Both the position numbers and the translations under genes were made by a program. DNA of 35,164 bases from Albidovulum sp. (GTDB lineage: Bacteria > Pseudomonadota > Alphaproteobacteria > Rhodobacterales > Rhodobacteraceae), in assembly GCA_030837825.1 (NCBI GenBank), contig JAUQYB010000030.1:1-35164 (forward strand). Direction: 5' to 3'. Under the pieces are notes generated by a model, which saw only the letters and a program-made list of their open reading frames with translations, did no database searches and was not told where the DNA came from. Below are positions 1 to 7,345 of the stretch, piece after piece (the stretch's first letter is position 1; each line of letters begins with the position of its first letter).

Positions 1-1
1 T

Positions 2-37
2 GGCGGCAAGTCCGCCGTTCCCGCCGCGCAATCCTGA
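2..37 (+). CDS. possible C-terminal end of an upstream gene (partial)
   Basis: Reading from base 2 gives eleven codons ending in TGA at 35-37, only 15 bases before the next start codon. The short distance and shared direction fit the tail of an upstream co-transcribed gene. The fragment (Gly, Ala and Ser rich) is far too short to name. It could equally be chance, because GC-rich DNA stays open easily. Confidence 0.3.
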   Translation, partial: GGKSAVPAAQS

Positions 38-52
38 GAACCCGAGGGAAGA

Positions 53-1012
53 ATGACCCGCACCGTCCTTGAATCGAAATCGAAAACCGTCGTCATCGGC
101 TTTGACGAGCCGTTCTGCGTGATCGGCGAGCGGATCAACCCAACCGGGCGCAAGAAGCTCGCCGCCGAGCTTGAGGCGGGCAATTTCTCCACCGTCGAGA
201 AGGACGCGCTGGAACAGGTCGCCTGCGGGGCGATGGTGCTCGATGTCAACGCGGGCGTCGTCTACAACTCCAACCCCAACCCGAACGAGACCGAACCGCC
301 GCTGATGACCAGCATGATCCGGCTGGTGCAGGGCCTTGTCGACGTGCCGCTCTGCATCGACTCGTCGGTCCCCGCGGCGCTCGAAGCGGGGCTCGCCGCG
401 GCCGAGGGGCGCCCGCTCCTCAACTCCGTCACCGGCGAGGAGGAGCGGCTGGAGATGGTGCTGCCGCTGGTGAAGAAATACAACGTGCCGGTGGTGGCGA
501 TCTCCAACGACGACACCGGTATCTCGATGGACCCCGACGTGCGCTTCGCGGTGGCGAAGAAGATCGTCGAACGCGCCGCCGACCACGGCATCCCGGCCCA
601 TGACATCGTCGTCGATCCCCTGGTGATGCCGATCGGAGCGCTGGCGACCGCCGGCCAGCAGGTCTTCGCCCTGGTCCGCCGCCTGCGCGACGAGCTTGGC
701 GTCAACACCACCTGCGGCGCCTCCAACATCTCCTTCGGCCTGCCGAACCGGCACGGGATCAACGCGGCCTTCCTGCCGATGGCAATCGGCGCGGGCATGA
801 CCTCGGCGATCATGAACCCGGTCCGCCAGGTCGAGATGGAGGCGATCCGTGCCGCCAACATGCTGATGAACCACGACGCGAACGGCGGCGAGTGGATCCG
901 CTTCTCGAAGGTGCTGGAGGCGGTCGAGGGCGGCATGAGCTTCGCCGAAGCCTCGGCCGCGCAGGCCACCGCCGCCTCGGGCCGCCGCGGCGGCCGTCGC
1001 GCCCGGGCCTGA
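53..1012 (+). CDS. methyltetrahydrofolate-dependent (corrinoid) methyltransferase, pterin-binding family
   Basis: A 319-aa protein of the pterin-binding (PF00809) type, related to the methyltetrahydrofolate domains of MetH and AcsE. Visible family motifs in order are GERINPTGRKKLA near residue 25, VLDVNAG near 62, CIDSS near 101, NSVTGE near 124, SNDDTGI near 150, VDPLVMPIG near 186 and GASNISFGLPNR near 221. These line the pterin pocket of a TIM barrel. The family moves a methyl group between tetrahydrofolate and a corrinoid protein. The corrinoid partner is not in the window and may lie just upstream. The last 20 residues are a Gly/Arg/Ala tail outside the fold. The start at 53 follows an SD-like GAGGGAAG. 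The physiological methyl donor cannot be read from the sequence. Confidence 0.85.
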   Translation: MTRTVLESKSKTVVIGFDEPFCVIGERINPTGRKKLAAELEAGNFSTVEKDALEQVACGAMVLDVNAGVVYNSNPNPNETEPPLMTSMIRLVQGLVDVPLCIDSSVPAALEAGLAAAEGRPLLNSVTGEEERLEMVLPLVKKYNVPVVAISNDDTGISMDPDVRFAVAKKIVERAADHGIPAHDIVVDPLVMPIGALATAGQQVFALVRRLRDELGVNTTCGASNISFGLPNRHGINAAFLPMAIGAGMTSAIMNPVRQVEMEAIRAANMLMNHDANGGEWIRFSKVLEAVEGGMSFAEASAAQATAASGRRGGRRARA

Positions 1013-1028
1013 TCCGGGGGCTGATCCG

Positions 1029-1784
1029 TCAGCCGGCGAGCACCCGCAGCGCCCGCGCTCGCGCGGGCGGGATGCGGGCGACCTCGACGGCGGTGAAGAC
1101 GTGGAGCGTGCCGAGATCGTCATCGACGACCGCATGGTCGCCGACCCATCCGCCCATCGCCAGATAGCTTTTCAGAAGCGGCGGCAGGGTCCGTGGCGGC
1201 ACAGACCGGGCATCGCCTGCACCCTGCCCGCGCTCGCCGCCGAAGCGGACGATCCGCGGTGCCTTCACCTTCGGCAGCCACCGCTCCGGCGCGCGGTGGC
1301 AGGCAGCGAGCATGGCGAAGGCGTCGTGATAGGGCGTGGCATCGGTGCCGGGAAAAGAACTGCAGCCGAACAGCATCCCCGCCCCTTCGGCCGCCACCAG
1401 CCGCGCCACCACGCCCCAGGCGATCCGGATCACGTCGGGATCATGGCACGCGGGGTCGAGGCAGAACCGCCCCATCTCCACAATCGGTCCGGGCCAGGCG
1501 GCAAGCCCCGACAGGTCGTAGTGCCGGGCCGAATAGCTTCGCCCGATCTCGTGCCCGTGGGCAAGCGGCAACAACCGCGCCGCGGCGACCAGTCGGCCGG
1601 TCTGCCGCTCTTCCACCAGCATGTGCCGGCAGAGGCCGTCGAATTCGTCCGCGTCGCGCCGGCCTCTGCCGTCGGGGCGGCGCGCCGCCCGGAACGCCCG
1701 CCAGCGCAGATCCTGGGCGCGCAGCACGTCGGCCCCGGCTTCGGCGACCCGGGCGAGGTATTTTCCCCTTGCCAGCGCCAGCAT
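1029..1784 (-). CDS. OlsB-like ornithine-acyl-ACP N-acyltransferase (GNAT fold)
   Basis: A 251-aa protein of the OlsB family, which N-acylates ornithine with a 3-hydroxyacyl-ACP to make lyso-ornithine lipid, the first step of phosphorus-free ornithine lipid synthesis. Seen in the sequence: an N-terminal segment with RWRAFR, the ARLLP strand, VEMGRFCLDP near residue 103, LFGCSSFPGTD near 140, and the family's late block LPPLLKSYLAMGGWVGD. GGAG lies 8 bases before the ATG at 1784. The gene is convergent with the methyltransferase (16 bp between stops) and divergent from msrB. The usual partner olsA is not next to it, so it could be a paralogue with a different acyl acceptor. Confidence 0.75.
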   Translation of the reverse strand: MLALARGKYLARVAEAGADVLRAQDLRWRAFRAARRPDGRGRRDADEFDGLCRHMLVEERQTGRLVAAARLLPLAHGHEIGRSYSARHYDLSGLAAWPGPIVEMGRFCLDPACHDPDVIRIAWGVVARLVAAEGAGMLFGCSSFPGTDATPYHDAFAMLAACHRAPERWLPKVKAPRIVRFGGERGQGAGDARSVPPRTLPPLLKSYLAMGGWVGDHAVVDDDLGTLHVFTAVEVARIPPARARALRVLAG

Positions 1785-1885
1785 CGCGCCGTTCTCCGCC
1801 TTGGCGGGCCCCGCGCCCGTGCCTACATTGAGCGCGAGGTTAACGCACGCCGCGACCGGCGGGGCAACGGAAAAGGGAGGGCCGA

Positions 1886-2284
1886 ATGGCGGCGAAGATC
1901 GTGAAGACCGACGCGGAATGGCGGGAACAATTGTCGGACCTGGCCTACAGGGTCACCCGCGAACACGCCACCGAACGCGCCTTCACCCACGACGATTTCC
2001 CGGCCGGCCCCGCGATCTACACATGCGTGTGCTGCGGTGCGGCCCTCTTCGACGCCGGAACGAAGTTCGATGCCGGCTGCGGCTGGCCGAGCTTCTACAA
2101 GCCGGTCTCGGCGGCGGCGGTGGGCGAGAGCGAGGACCGGAGCTGGTTCATGAAGCGCACCGAGGTCCATTGCGCAGCCTGCGATGCCCATCTCGGCCAT
2201 GTCTTTCCCGACGGCCCGAAACCCACCGGCCTGCGCTACTGCATCAACGGCGTCGCGCTGACCCGTCATCCGAAGGCGGAGTGA
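1886..2284 (+). CDS. msrB: peptide-methionine (R)-S-oxide reductase MsrB
   Basis: A 132-aa stand-alone MsrB domain that reduces methionine-R-sulfoxide in proteins. The catalytic cysteine is C119 in [11 protein letters not shown]. The structural zinc site is formed by C47/C50 and C96/C99. GCGWPSF (residues 64-70) and HLGHVFPDG (102-110) are family hallmarks. A strong SD (GGGAGG) precedes the ATG. The length matches cytosolic single-domain MsrB, and no signal peptide is seen. The gene is convergent with bamE, with 10 bp between stop codons. Confidence 0.96.
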   Translation: MAAKIVKTDAEWREQLSDLAYRVTREHATERAFTHDDFPAGPAIYTCVCCGAALFDAGTKFDAGCGWPSFYKPVSAAAVGESEDRSWFMKRTEVHCAACDAHLGHVFPDGPKPTGLRYCINGVALTRHPKAE

Positions 2285-2294
2285 GCGGCGCCGC

Positions 2295-2756
2295 TCAGTC
2301 GTTCTGGAATATCTGGCCGGCGCTGACGTTGCCGATGTTGCCCAGAAGCTGGCGCAGGAACCCCAGCCCCTTGATGTTGCTGTCGGTGACGCGGCGCGAC
2401 AGCACGACGACCTGCCCCTTTTCCAGACCGAAGCGTTCGACGTTCTCGACGGTCCCGCCCTCGTCGAAGCTGATCGCCACGACCTGGCGGTCGATCTCCT
2501 TCGGCTCACGCGGGCCGTAGTGGCGGAATCGCGAGCCGACGTAATACCAGGCCCCCCCGGTCAGAAGCCCGGTCGAAGACGGCCGGCCCACGGCCTTGCC
2601 GACATCCTCGCGCGTCGATGTGCCGACGACCACCTGCTCCAGATCGGCATCGCGGGGGATATAGCCGTGATTCTGGTAAAGCGCCGTGCAGGCGGCAAGC
2701 AGCACAATCGCGAACACGACCGCGCCGCGCCGAACTCCGGAACCGAGCCTGCCCAT
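2295..2756 (-). CDS. bamE: outer membrane protein assembly factor BamE (SmpA/OmlA lipoprotein)
   Basis: A 153-aa lipoprotein of the BamE family, an accessory subunit of the BAM complex that inserts beta-barrel proteins into the outer membrane. The signal peptide has an arginine-containing n-region, a hydrophobic VVFAIVLLAAC stretch and a lipobox cysteine near residue 23. The core then shows the family pattern: NHGYIP, a TREDV segment, GRPSS and YYVGSRF. The frame is open upstream to 2813, but the ATG at 2756 has AAGAGGG a few bases before it and starts directly on the signal peptide, so I chose that start. The gene is divergent from the DUF177 gene. Confidence 0.92.
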   Translation of the reverse strand: MGRLGSGVRRGAVVFAIVLLAACTALYQNHGYIPRDADLEQVVVGTSTREDVGKAVGRPSSTGLLTGGAWYYVGSRFRHYGPREPKEIDRQVVAISFDEGGTVENVERFGLEKGQVVVLSRRVTDSNIKGLGFLRQLLGNIGNVSAGQIFQND

Positions 2757-2870
2757 ACCGCCCTCTTGCCCTGCCGCCTCAAGCCTTCTATCCCGCTTAC
2801 CACCAGCCAGCACCGTCCTTCAAGGACGAACCCGCCGGGCGCCGCCCGATCCGGCCCGCAGGAGCCGCCG

Positions 2871-3422
2871 ATGACCGCCGACCACAGCCCCTTCAGCCAT
2901 CCCTTCCGCATCGCCGCGCTGCCCGCCCGCAAGGCCACGCGCTTCGACCTTCGCCCCGGCGAGACGGCGCTGGCGGCCATCGCCGGCACGCTCGGGCTTC
3001 TCGGGCTCGAGGCGCTGAGCTTCCGGGGCGAGCTTCGCCCCGCCGGGCGGCGGGACTGGATGCTCGAGGCCGATCTCGAGGCCACGGTCACCCAGGCCTG
3101 CGTCGTGACGCTTGTGCCGGTCACGTCGCGGATCGCCGAGCGGGTCGTCCGGCGCTACGTCGCCGACCTTCCCGAACCCGAGGCGGAAGAGGCCGAGATG
3201 GCGGACGAGACGGTGGAGCCCCTGCCCGCCGTGATCGACGCGGGCGCGGTCATGGTCGAGGCGCTGGCGCTGGCCCTGCCGCCCTATCCGCGTGCCGAAG
3301 GGGCCGAATTCGCCGCCGCCAGGGCCCATCCCGATGACGCGTCTCCCCTCGATGACGAGGAAACGACACGTCCATTCGCCGGGCTCGCCGATCTCATCAG
3401 AAAGCGCGGCGAGACGGATTGA
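2871..3422 (+). CDS. DUF177 (YceD-like) protein
   Basis: A 183-aa protein of the DUF177/YceD family, recognised from its place directly upstream of rpmF and its pattern: an N-terminal strand-rich half, a central QACVVTLVPV segment with the family's conserved cysteine, an acidic middle (PEPEAEEAEMADE) and a C-terminal PFAGLADLIRK. In many bacteria yceD is linked to rpmF and has been connected with 23S rRNA or ribosome maturation; the exact role in alphaproteobacteria is unclear. The frame is open back to 2520, but the ATG at 2871 has GGAG seven bases upstream and gives the usual length. Confidence 0.88.
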   Translation: MTADHSPFSHPFRIAALPARKATRFDLRPGETALAAIAGTLGLLGLEALSFRGELRPAGRRDWMLEADLEATVTQACVVTLVPVTSRIAERVVRRYVADLPEPEAEEAEMADETVEPLPAVIDAGAVMVEALALALPPYPRAEGAEFAAARAHPDDASPLDDEETTRPFAGLADLIRKRGETD

Positions 3423-3463
3423 GACGCCGCCGGGAGGCAGCGGCGGCGGACGCCAGAAAAGAC

Positions 3464-3491
3464 TTGCGCCCGCCTGGAATCGCAGTATGTT
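3464..3491 (+). promoter_or_regulatory. candidate sigma-70-type promoter of the rpmF-plsX-fabH unit
   Basis: TTGCGC (3464-3469) and TATGTT (3486-3491) are separated by 16 bases in the 176-bp gap between DUF177 and rpmF. The predicted transcript starts near 3498 and would have a leader of about 100 nt. That leader includes a GC hairpin (GGGGC/GCCCC, about 3564-3577) roughly 20 nt before the rpmF start. Confidence 0.5.
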
Positions 3492-3598
3492 CCGGCCCTC
3501 GCTGGAACGTTGGGTTCGCACCGGTCGCTTTGCGGTCGCCTTGTGACGAAACCCCAGGAAACCGGGGCCCAGGCCCCACGATAACCCGAGGTTGAGAC

Positions 3599-3805
3599 AT
3601 GGCTGTCCCTCAGAACCGGACCACGCGGTCCCGCCGCAACATGCGCCGCGCCCACGATGCGCTGGTCGCCGCCAATCCGAACGAATGCCCGAACTGCGGC
3701 GAGCTGAAGCGCCCGCATCACGTCTGCGGCGCCTGCGGTCACTACAATGACCGCGAGGTGGTCGCCCAGACCGCCGAGGTCGACCTGGACGAAGACGCGG
3801 CGTAA
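3599..3805 (+). CDS. rpmF: 50S ribosomal protein L32
   Basis: A 68-aa ribosomal protein of the large subunit. It begins with the L32 signature [20 protein letters not shown] and carries a zinc-ribbon pattern CPNC (residues 30-33) and CGAC (43-46), so this is the zinc-binding form. The C-terminus is short and acidic. GAGG stands upstream of the ATG. It is followed 23 bp later by plsX, the classical rpmF-plsX-fabH order that ties ribosome and lipid synthesis together. Confidence 0.98.
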   Translation: MAVPQNRTTRSRRNMRRAHDALVAANPNECPNCGELKRPHHVCGACGHYNDREVVAQTAEVDLDEDAA

Positions 3806-3828
3806 GCCCGCGTCGGTAGCCCGCCTCC

Positions 3829-4950
3829 ATGCCGTCAGCGAATGACAGCGCGCCCGAAGCCCCCGGACACGGGACTTCGGGCCGCATCGTCATTTCGGTC
3901 GATGCGATGGGCGGCGACCGGGGCCCGGCCGCGGTCGTCGCCGGAATGGACGAATCCGCCGCCGCCAACCCCGGCATCGAATTCATCGTCCACGGCCCCG
4001 AGGACACGCTGGCCCAACTCGTCGCCAAGCGCCCGGCCCTTGCCGGCCGCTGCACGATCCGCCCGGCGGCGGGTGTCGTGACGATGGATGACAAGCCCTC
4101 CCACGTCGTCCGCCACGGCGAGGGCACCTCGATGTGGTCGGCCATCGAAAGCGTCCGCAACGGCGAGGCGACGGTCGCCGTCAGTTGCGGCAACACCGGC
4201 GCGCTGATGGCGCTGTCTATGATCCGGCTGCGGAAGCTTCCGGGCGTCAGCCGGCCGGCCATCGCCTGCCTCTGGCCCTCGCGCAACCCGCAGGGCTTCA
4301 ACGTCATGCTCGACGTCGGCGCCGACATCCGCGCCGACGCGCCGGACCTTCTTCAGTTCGCGCTGATGGGGGCGAGCTATGCCCGCAACGGCCTGGGTGT
4401 CGCCCGCCCGCGCGTCGGGCTTCTCAACGTCGGCACCGAGGAACACAAGGGCCGGGCGGAGCTGAAGGCGGCCCAGGACCTGCTCGCGGCGGCGGCCGGA
4501 ACCGGCGGCTTCGACTATGTCGGCTTCGTCGAGGGCGGCGACCTGCCGTCGGCGCGGGTCGACGTGATCGTCACCGACGGCTTCACCGGCAACATCGCGC
4601 TGAAAACCGGCGAGGGCACCGCGAAGCTGATGGGAGAGTTCCTGCGCGAGGCGCTCGATGCAGGTCTCCTGTCGCGCTTCGCCGCACTCCTCGCGCTCGG
4701 ATCGCTGAAGCGGCTGCAACGGCGGATCGACCCCCGCCGGGTCAACGGCGGGGTGTTCCTCGGCCTCAACGGCACGATCGTGAAGTCGCATGGATCGGCC
4801 GATGCGACCGGGGTCGCGGCCGCGATCGGGCTCGCCTTCCGGCTTGCCGGTTCGGGCTTCCAGGAACGGCTCGCAGCACGGGTTGCCTCCGCCGTGGCCT
4901 CGGGGCAGAGTGGCCCCGAGGGTGGCGCAGCGAACGGGAATCCTACATGA
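3829..4950 (+). CDS. plsX: phosphate acyltransferase PlsX
   Basis: A 373-aa peripheral membrane enzyme that converts acyl-ACP and phosphate to acyl-phosphate, the substrate of PlsY in phosphatidic acid synthesis. Family blocks seen: ISVDAMGGDRGP near residue 22, SCGNTGALMA near 119, a LNVGTEEHKG block near 199, VEGGDLPS, TDGFTGNIALKTGEG near 254 and the late FLGLNGTIVKSHGSAD. Its last bases overlap the fabH start as ATGA, so the two are translationally coupled. The N-terminal 18 residues before RIVISVDAMGG are a variable extension, and a later start cannot be excluded because no strong SD is visible. Confidence 0.97.
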   Translation: MPSANDSAPEAPGHGTSGRIVISVDAMGGDRGPAAVVAGMDESAAANPGIEFIVHGPEDTLAQLVAKRPALAGRCTIRPAAGVVTMDDKPSHVVRHGEGTSMWSAIESVRNGEATVAVSCGNTGALMALSMIRLRKLPGVSRPAIACLWPSRNPQGFNVMLDVGADIRADAPDLLQFALMGASYARNGLGVARPRVGLLNVGTEEHKGRAELKAAQDLLAAAAGTGGFDYVGFVEGGDLPSARVDVIVTDGFTGNIALKTGEGTAKLMGEFLREALDAGLLSRFAALLALGSLKRLQRRIDPRRVNGGVFLGLNGTIVKSHGSADATGVAAAIGLAFRLAGSGFQERLAARVASAVASGQSGPEGGAANGNPT

Positions 4951-5921
4951 CGATCCGTGCCGTGGTCCGGGGCGTCGGGCATTACCTGCCCGCGCGTGTG
5001 GTCCCGAATTCAGAGTTCGAGGCATCCGTCGATACCAGCGACGAATGGATCCGCACCCGCACCGGCATCGAGCGGCGCCATTTCGCGGCCGAGGGCGAGA
5101 CCACCTCCGACCTCGGCGCAAAGGCGGCCGAGGCGGCGCTGGCGGATGCCGGGATGACGGCCGCCGATCTCGACGCTCTGGTGCTGGCGACCTCGACGGC
5201 GGACCTGACCTTTCCTTCCGCCGCGACGATGGTCCAGGACAAGATCGGCATGACCTCGGGCTTCGCCTTCGACGTCCAGGCGGTCTGCGCGGGCTTCGTC
5301 TTCGCACTCGCCAACGCCAATGCACTGATCCAGTCGGGCCAGGCGAAGCGCGTCCTTGTCATCGGGGCGGAGACGTTCAGCCGCATCCTCGACTTCACCG
5401 ACCGCACCACCTGCGTCCTGTTCGGCGACGGCGCGGGCGCGGTCGTGCTGGAAGCGGCCGACGGCAACGGCACATCGGCCGACCGCGGCATCCTTGCCAC
5501 AGACCTGCACAGCGACGGCCGCTACCGCGACATCCTCTATGTCGACGGCGGCGTATCGACGACCGGGACCGCCGGCCATGTCCGGATGCTCGGCAATCAG
5601 GTCTTCCGCCACGCGGTCGAGAAACTGGCCGAGACCGCCCATGCCGCGCTCGACAAGGCGGGGATGACCGGCGCCGACGTCGACTGGATCGTGCCGCATC
5701 AGGCGAACCTCAGGATCATCGCGGCCACCGCGCAGCGCATGCAGGTGCCGATGGACCGCGTCGTGGTCACGGTGCAGGACCACGGCAACACCTCGGCAGC
5801 CTCGATTCCGCTGGCACTTTCGGTCGGCAAGGACCGCGGGCAGATCAGGAAGGGCGATCTGATCGTCACCGAGGCGATCGGCGGCGGTCTCAGCTGGGGC
5901 GCAGTCGTCCTCAGGTGGTGA
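4947..5921 (+). CDS. fabH: beta-ketoacyl-ACP synthase III
   Basis: A 324-aa KAS III that condenses acetyl-CoA with malonyl-ACP to start fatty acid synthesis. The catalytic triad is complete: C114 (QAVCAGF), H251 (VPHQANLRI) and N281 (DHGNTSAAS). The FGDGAGAVVL block near residue 159 and the C-terminal IGGGLSWGA are typical. The reading frame is open far upstream, but the start at 4947 overlaps the plsX stop (ATGA) and gives the standard length and the standard N-terminus (RGVGHYLPARVV). Confidence 0.98.
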   Translation: MTIRAVVRGVGHYLPARVVPNSEFEASVDTSDEWIRTRTGIERRHFAAEGETTSDLGAKAAEAALADAGMTAADLDALVLATSTADLTFPSAATMVQDKIGMTSGFAFDVQAVCAGFVFALANANALIQSGQAKRVLVIGAETFSRILDFTDRTTCVLFGDGAGAVVLEAADGNGTSADRGILATDLHSDGRYRDILYVDGGVSTTGTAGHVRMLGNQVFRHAVEKLAETAHAALDKAGMTGADVDWIVPHQANLRIIAATAQRMQVPMDRVVVTVQDHGNTSAASIPLALSVGKDRGQIRKGDLIVTEAIGGGLSWGAVVLRW

Positions 5922-5957
5922 AATTCCGCTTGAATGCCCCTCCCCAAGCCGTTGATA

Positions 5958-5986
5958 TTGACTCGGAAATTTTATCCGCCCATCCT
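5958..5986 (+). promoter_or_regulatory. weak candidate promoter before ihfA in an AT-rich patch
   Basis: The 90-bp gap between fabH and ihfA holds an unusually AT-rich stretch (5951-5976). TTGACT (5958-5963) and CATCCT (5981-5986) are 17 bases apart. A second -35-like TTGATA lies at 5952-5957. An internal promoter would let ihfA be expressed apart from fabH. The -10 element is poor, so this is tentative. Confidence 0.3.
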
Positions 5987-6011
5987 GCCGCAAACAGCCC
6001 GGGGGACGGAG

Positions 6012-6314
6012 ATGAGCGACAAGACCTTGACGCGCATGGATCTGAGCGAGGCCGTGTTCCGCGAAGTGGGGCTTTCGCGCAACGAATCGGCGCAACTCGT
6101 CGAAAGCGTGCTGACCCACATGTCCGATGCGCTGGTCGCCGGCGAGACGGTGAAGATCTCGTCCTTCGGAACCTTCTCGGTCCGTGACAAGTCGGCCCGC
6201 GTCGGGCGCAACCCCAAGACCGGGGACGAAGTGCCGATCAGCCCCCGCCGCGTGCTGACGTTCCGGCCGTCGCACCTGATGAAGGACCGTGTTGCCGCCG
6301 GCAACCGGAGCTGA
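6012..6314 (+). CDS. ihfA: integration host factor subunit alpha
   Basis: A 100-aa HU/IHF-family DNA-bending protein that pairs with IhfB to bend DNA sharply at specific sites. The N-terminus ([19 protein letters not shown]) and helix [12 protein letters not shown] are IhfA-like. [10 protein letters not shown] and the beta-arm [14 protein letters not shown] contain the intercalating proline. The C-terminal [11 protein letters not shown] is standard. The frame opens earlier, but the ATG at 6012 has GGAG-like bases directly upstream and matches the family length. It lies downstream of fabH and 10 bases before the MerR gene. Confidence 0.96.
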   Translation: MSDKTLTRMDLSEAVFREVGLSRNESAQLVESVLTHMSDALVAGETVKISSFGTFSVRDKSARVGRNPKTGDEVPISPRRVLTFRPSHLMKDRVAAGNRS

Positions 6315-6324
6315 GGCGCCGGGG

Positions 6325-7125
6325 ATGGAGAAGCCGGGCATGGAAAGGTCGGGCATGGAGAAGTCGCCGGAAGCGTTCCGTACCATCAGCGAAGTTGCCG
6401 ACCTTCTCGACACGCCGGCCCATGTGCTGCGGTTCTGGGAAAGCCGCTTCTCTCAGGTGAGGCCGGTGAAGCGGGCCGGCGGGCGGCGCTATTCCCGCCC
6501 CGCCGACCTGGCCCTTCTCGGCGGCATCCGGAAGCTTCTCCACGATGACGGCATGACGATTCGCGGGGTGCAGAAGATCCTGCGCGAGAAAGGCGTGCGC
6601 CATGTCGCGGCGCTCGGGGCGGCGGAGGCGCCGGGAAGGCCGGCGGCACCAGCGGCTGCCGCGCCCGAACCTGCGCCCGATCCTGCACCCGTGCCGGCGC
6701 CCGGAATGCGGTCATCGCCCTTCGGCGGCCCGGTGGCGGCGCCCGCCCGCGGCGTCGCCGGGCACTGGCCGGAAACGCCGGCGCCAATCGCTGCCGATGC
6801 CGAGGACCGGCTCCTGCCCGACCCCGATGATGCCGCCACGCCGGCCGGGGAAGCCCCGATGGAGGTCGACGCGCCGACGCTGCCGCTCGGCCAGCCCGGA
6901 AACGTGCGCCCCCTCGCCGGGGCCGCTCCGATTGCCGCGGAAACGCCCCCCGCCCCGCATCCCGCCGCCCCGGCCGAGGCGCAGCGCCCCCCCGCGGCCG
7001 CGATGTTGCGGGCGATGGACGCGTTCAAGGCACGCGAACACAGGGGCGAATTGCGCGTGATCTACACCCGGCTGTCGGCGCTGCGCGACCTCTTGGCCGA
7101 ACGCAACGAGCCGACGCGGGACTGA
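6325..7125 (+). CDS. MerR-family transcriptional regulator
   Basis: A 266-aa regulator. The N-terminal winged helix [25 protein letters not shown] (in this form about residues 14-38), followed by [17 protein letters not shown], is a clear MerR DNA-binding domain, and [13 protein letters not shown] closes it. It lacks the cysteines of metal-sensing MerR proteins. A long Ala/Pro-rich, probably disordered linker (about residues 95-225) leads to a C-terminal helical segment, [24 protein letters not shown] (split by the window's usual polar turns), whose function I do not know. Three in-frame ATGs (6325, 6340, 6355) sit in a 15-bp tandem repeat; 6325 was chosen because GAGG lies 8 bases upstream. 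It follows ihfA, an order common in this family of bacteria. Target genes are unknown. Confidence 0.88.
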   Translation: MEKPGMERSGMEKSPEAFRTISEVADLLDTPAHVLRFWESRFSQVRPVKRAGGRRYSRPADLALLGGIRKLLHDDGMTIRGVQKILREKGVRHVAALGAAEAPGRPAAPAAAAPEPAPDPAPVPAPGMRSSPFGGPVAAPARGVAGHWPETPAPIAADAEDRLLPDPDDAATPAGEAPMEVDAPTLPLGQPGNVRPLAGAAPIAAETPPAPHPAAPAEAQRPPAAAMLRAMDAFKAREHRGELRVIYTRLSALRDLLAERNEPTRD

Positions 7126-7172
7126 GCCCCGGGGATGGCTGCATCCTCCGTCGCCCGGATGCGTTTTGGCGC

Positions 7173-7202
7173 TTGCCCCCGCCCCGCCAATCATCCTATA
7201 TC
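7173..7202 (+). promoter_or_regulatory. candidate promoter of tRNA-Pro
   Basis: TTGCCC (7173-7178) and TATATC (7197-7202) are spaced by 18 bases. The predicted start near 7209 falls three bases before the mature tRNA 5' end at 7212. The next bases (CCCCGGGCG) are GC rich, as in stringently controlled promoters. Confidence 0.5.
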
Positions 7203-7211
7203 CCCGGGCGT

Positions 7212-7289
7212 CGGGCCGTGGCGCAGCCTGGTTAGCGCGTCCGTCTGGGGGGCGGAAGGTCGCGAGTTCAAATCTCGCCGGCCCGACCA
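7212..7289 (+). tRNA. tRNA-Pro (anticodon GGG)
   Basis: A full cloverleaf can be drawn. The acceptor stem is CGGGCCG (7212-7218) with CGGCCCG (7279-7285). The D stem is GCGC/GCGC (7221-7224, 7235-7238). The anticodon stem is TCCGT/GCGGA with loop CTGGGGG, giving anticodon GGG at 7247-7249. The T arm is GCGAG-TTCAAAT-CTCGC (7262-7278). CCA is encoded at 7287-7289 after discriminator A. The 5' C1 is typical of proline tRNAs. It decodes CCC and CCU. Confidence 0.97.
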
Positions 7290-7296
7290 ACACCGA

Positions 7297-7325
7297 AACG
7301 CCCACCCCTCGCCGGGGTGGGCGTT
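7297..7325 (+). terminator. hairpin terminator after tRNA-Pro
   Basis: A perfect 12-bp inverted repeat, AACGCCCACCCC (7297-7308) and GGGGTGGGCGTT (7314-7325), with a five-base loop. It starts eight bases after the tRNA CCA. The A/T at its base supplies only a short U run, so termination may be partial and could feed dcd, which starts 20 bases later. Confidence 0.75.
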
Positions 7326-7345
7326 CGCATGAGGGGGAGCCTGAC

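Noticed and set aside
4134..4946. A 271-codon N-terminal extension of fabH
   Set aside because: The extension is plsX read in another frame. The family N-terminus and ATGA overlap fix the start at 4947.
7212..7289. tRNA-Pro as an integration site of a mobile element
   Set aside because: No integrase gene is nearby and I saw no second copy of the tRNA 3' end in the window. The next genes are ordinary chromosomal ones.
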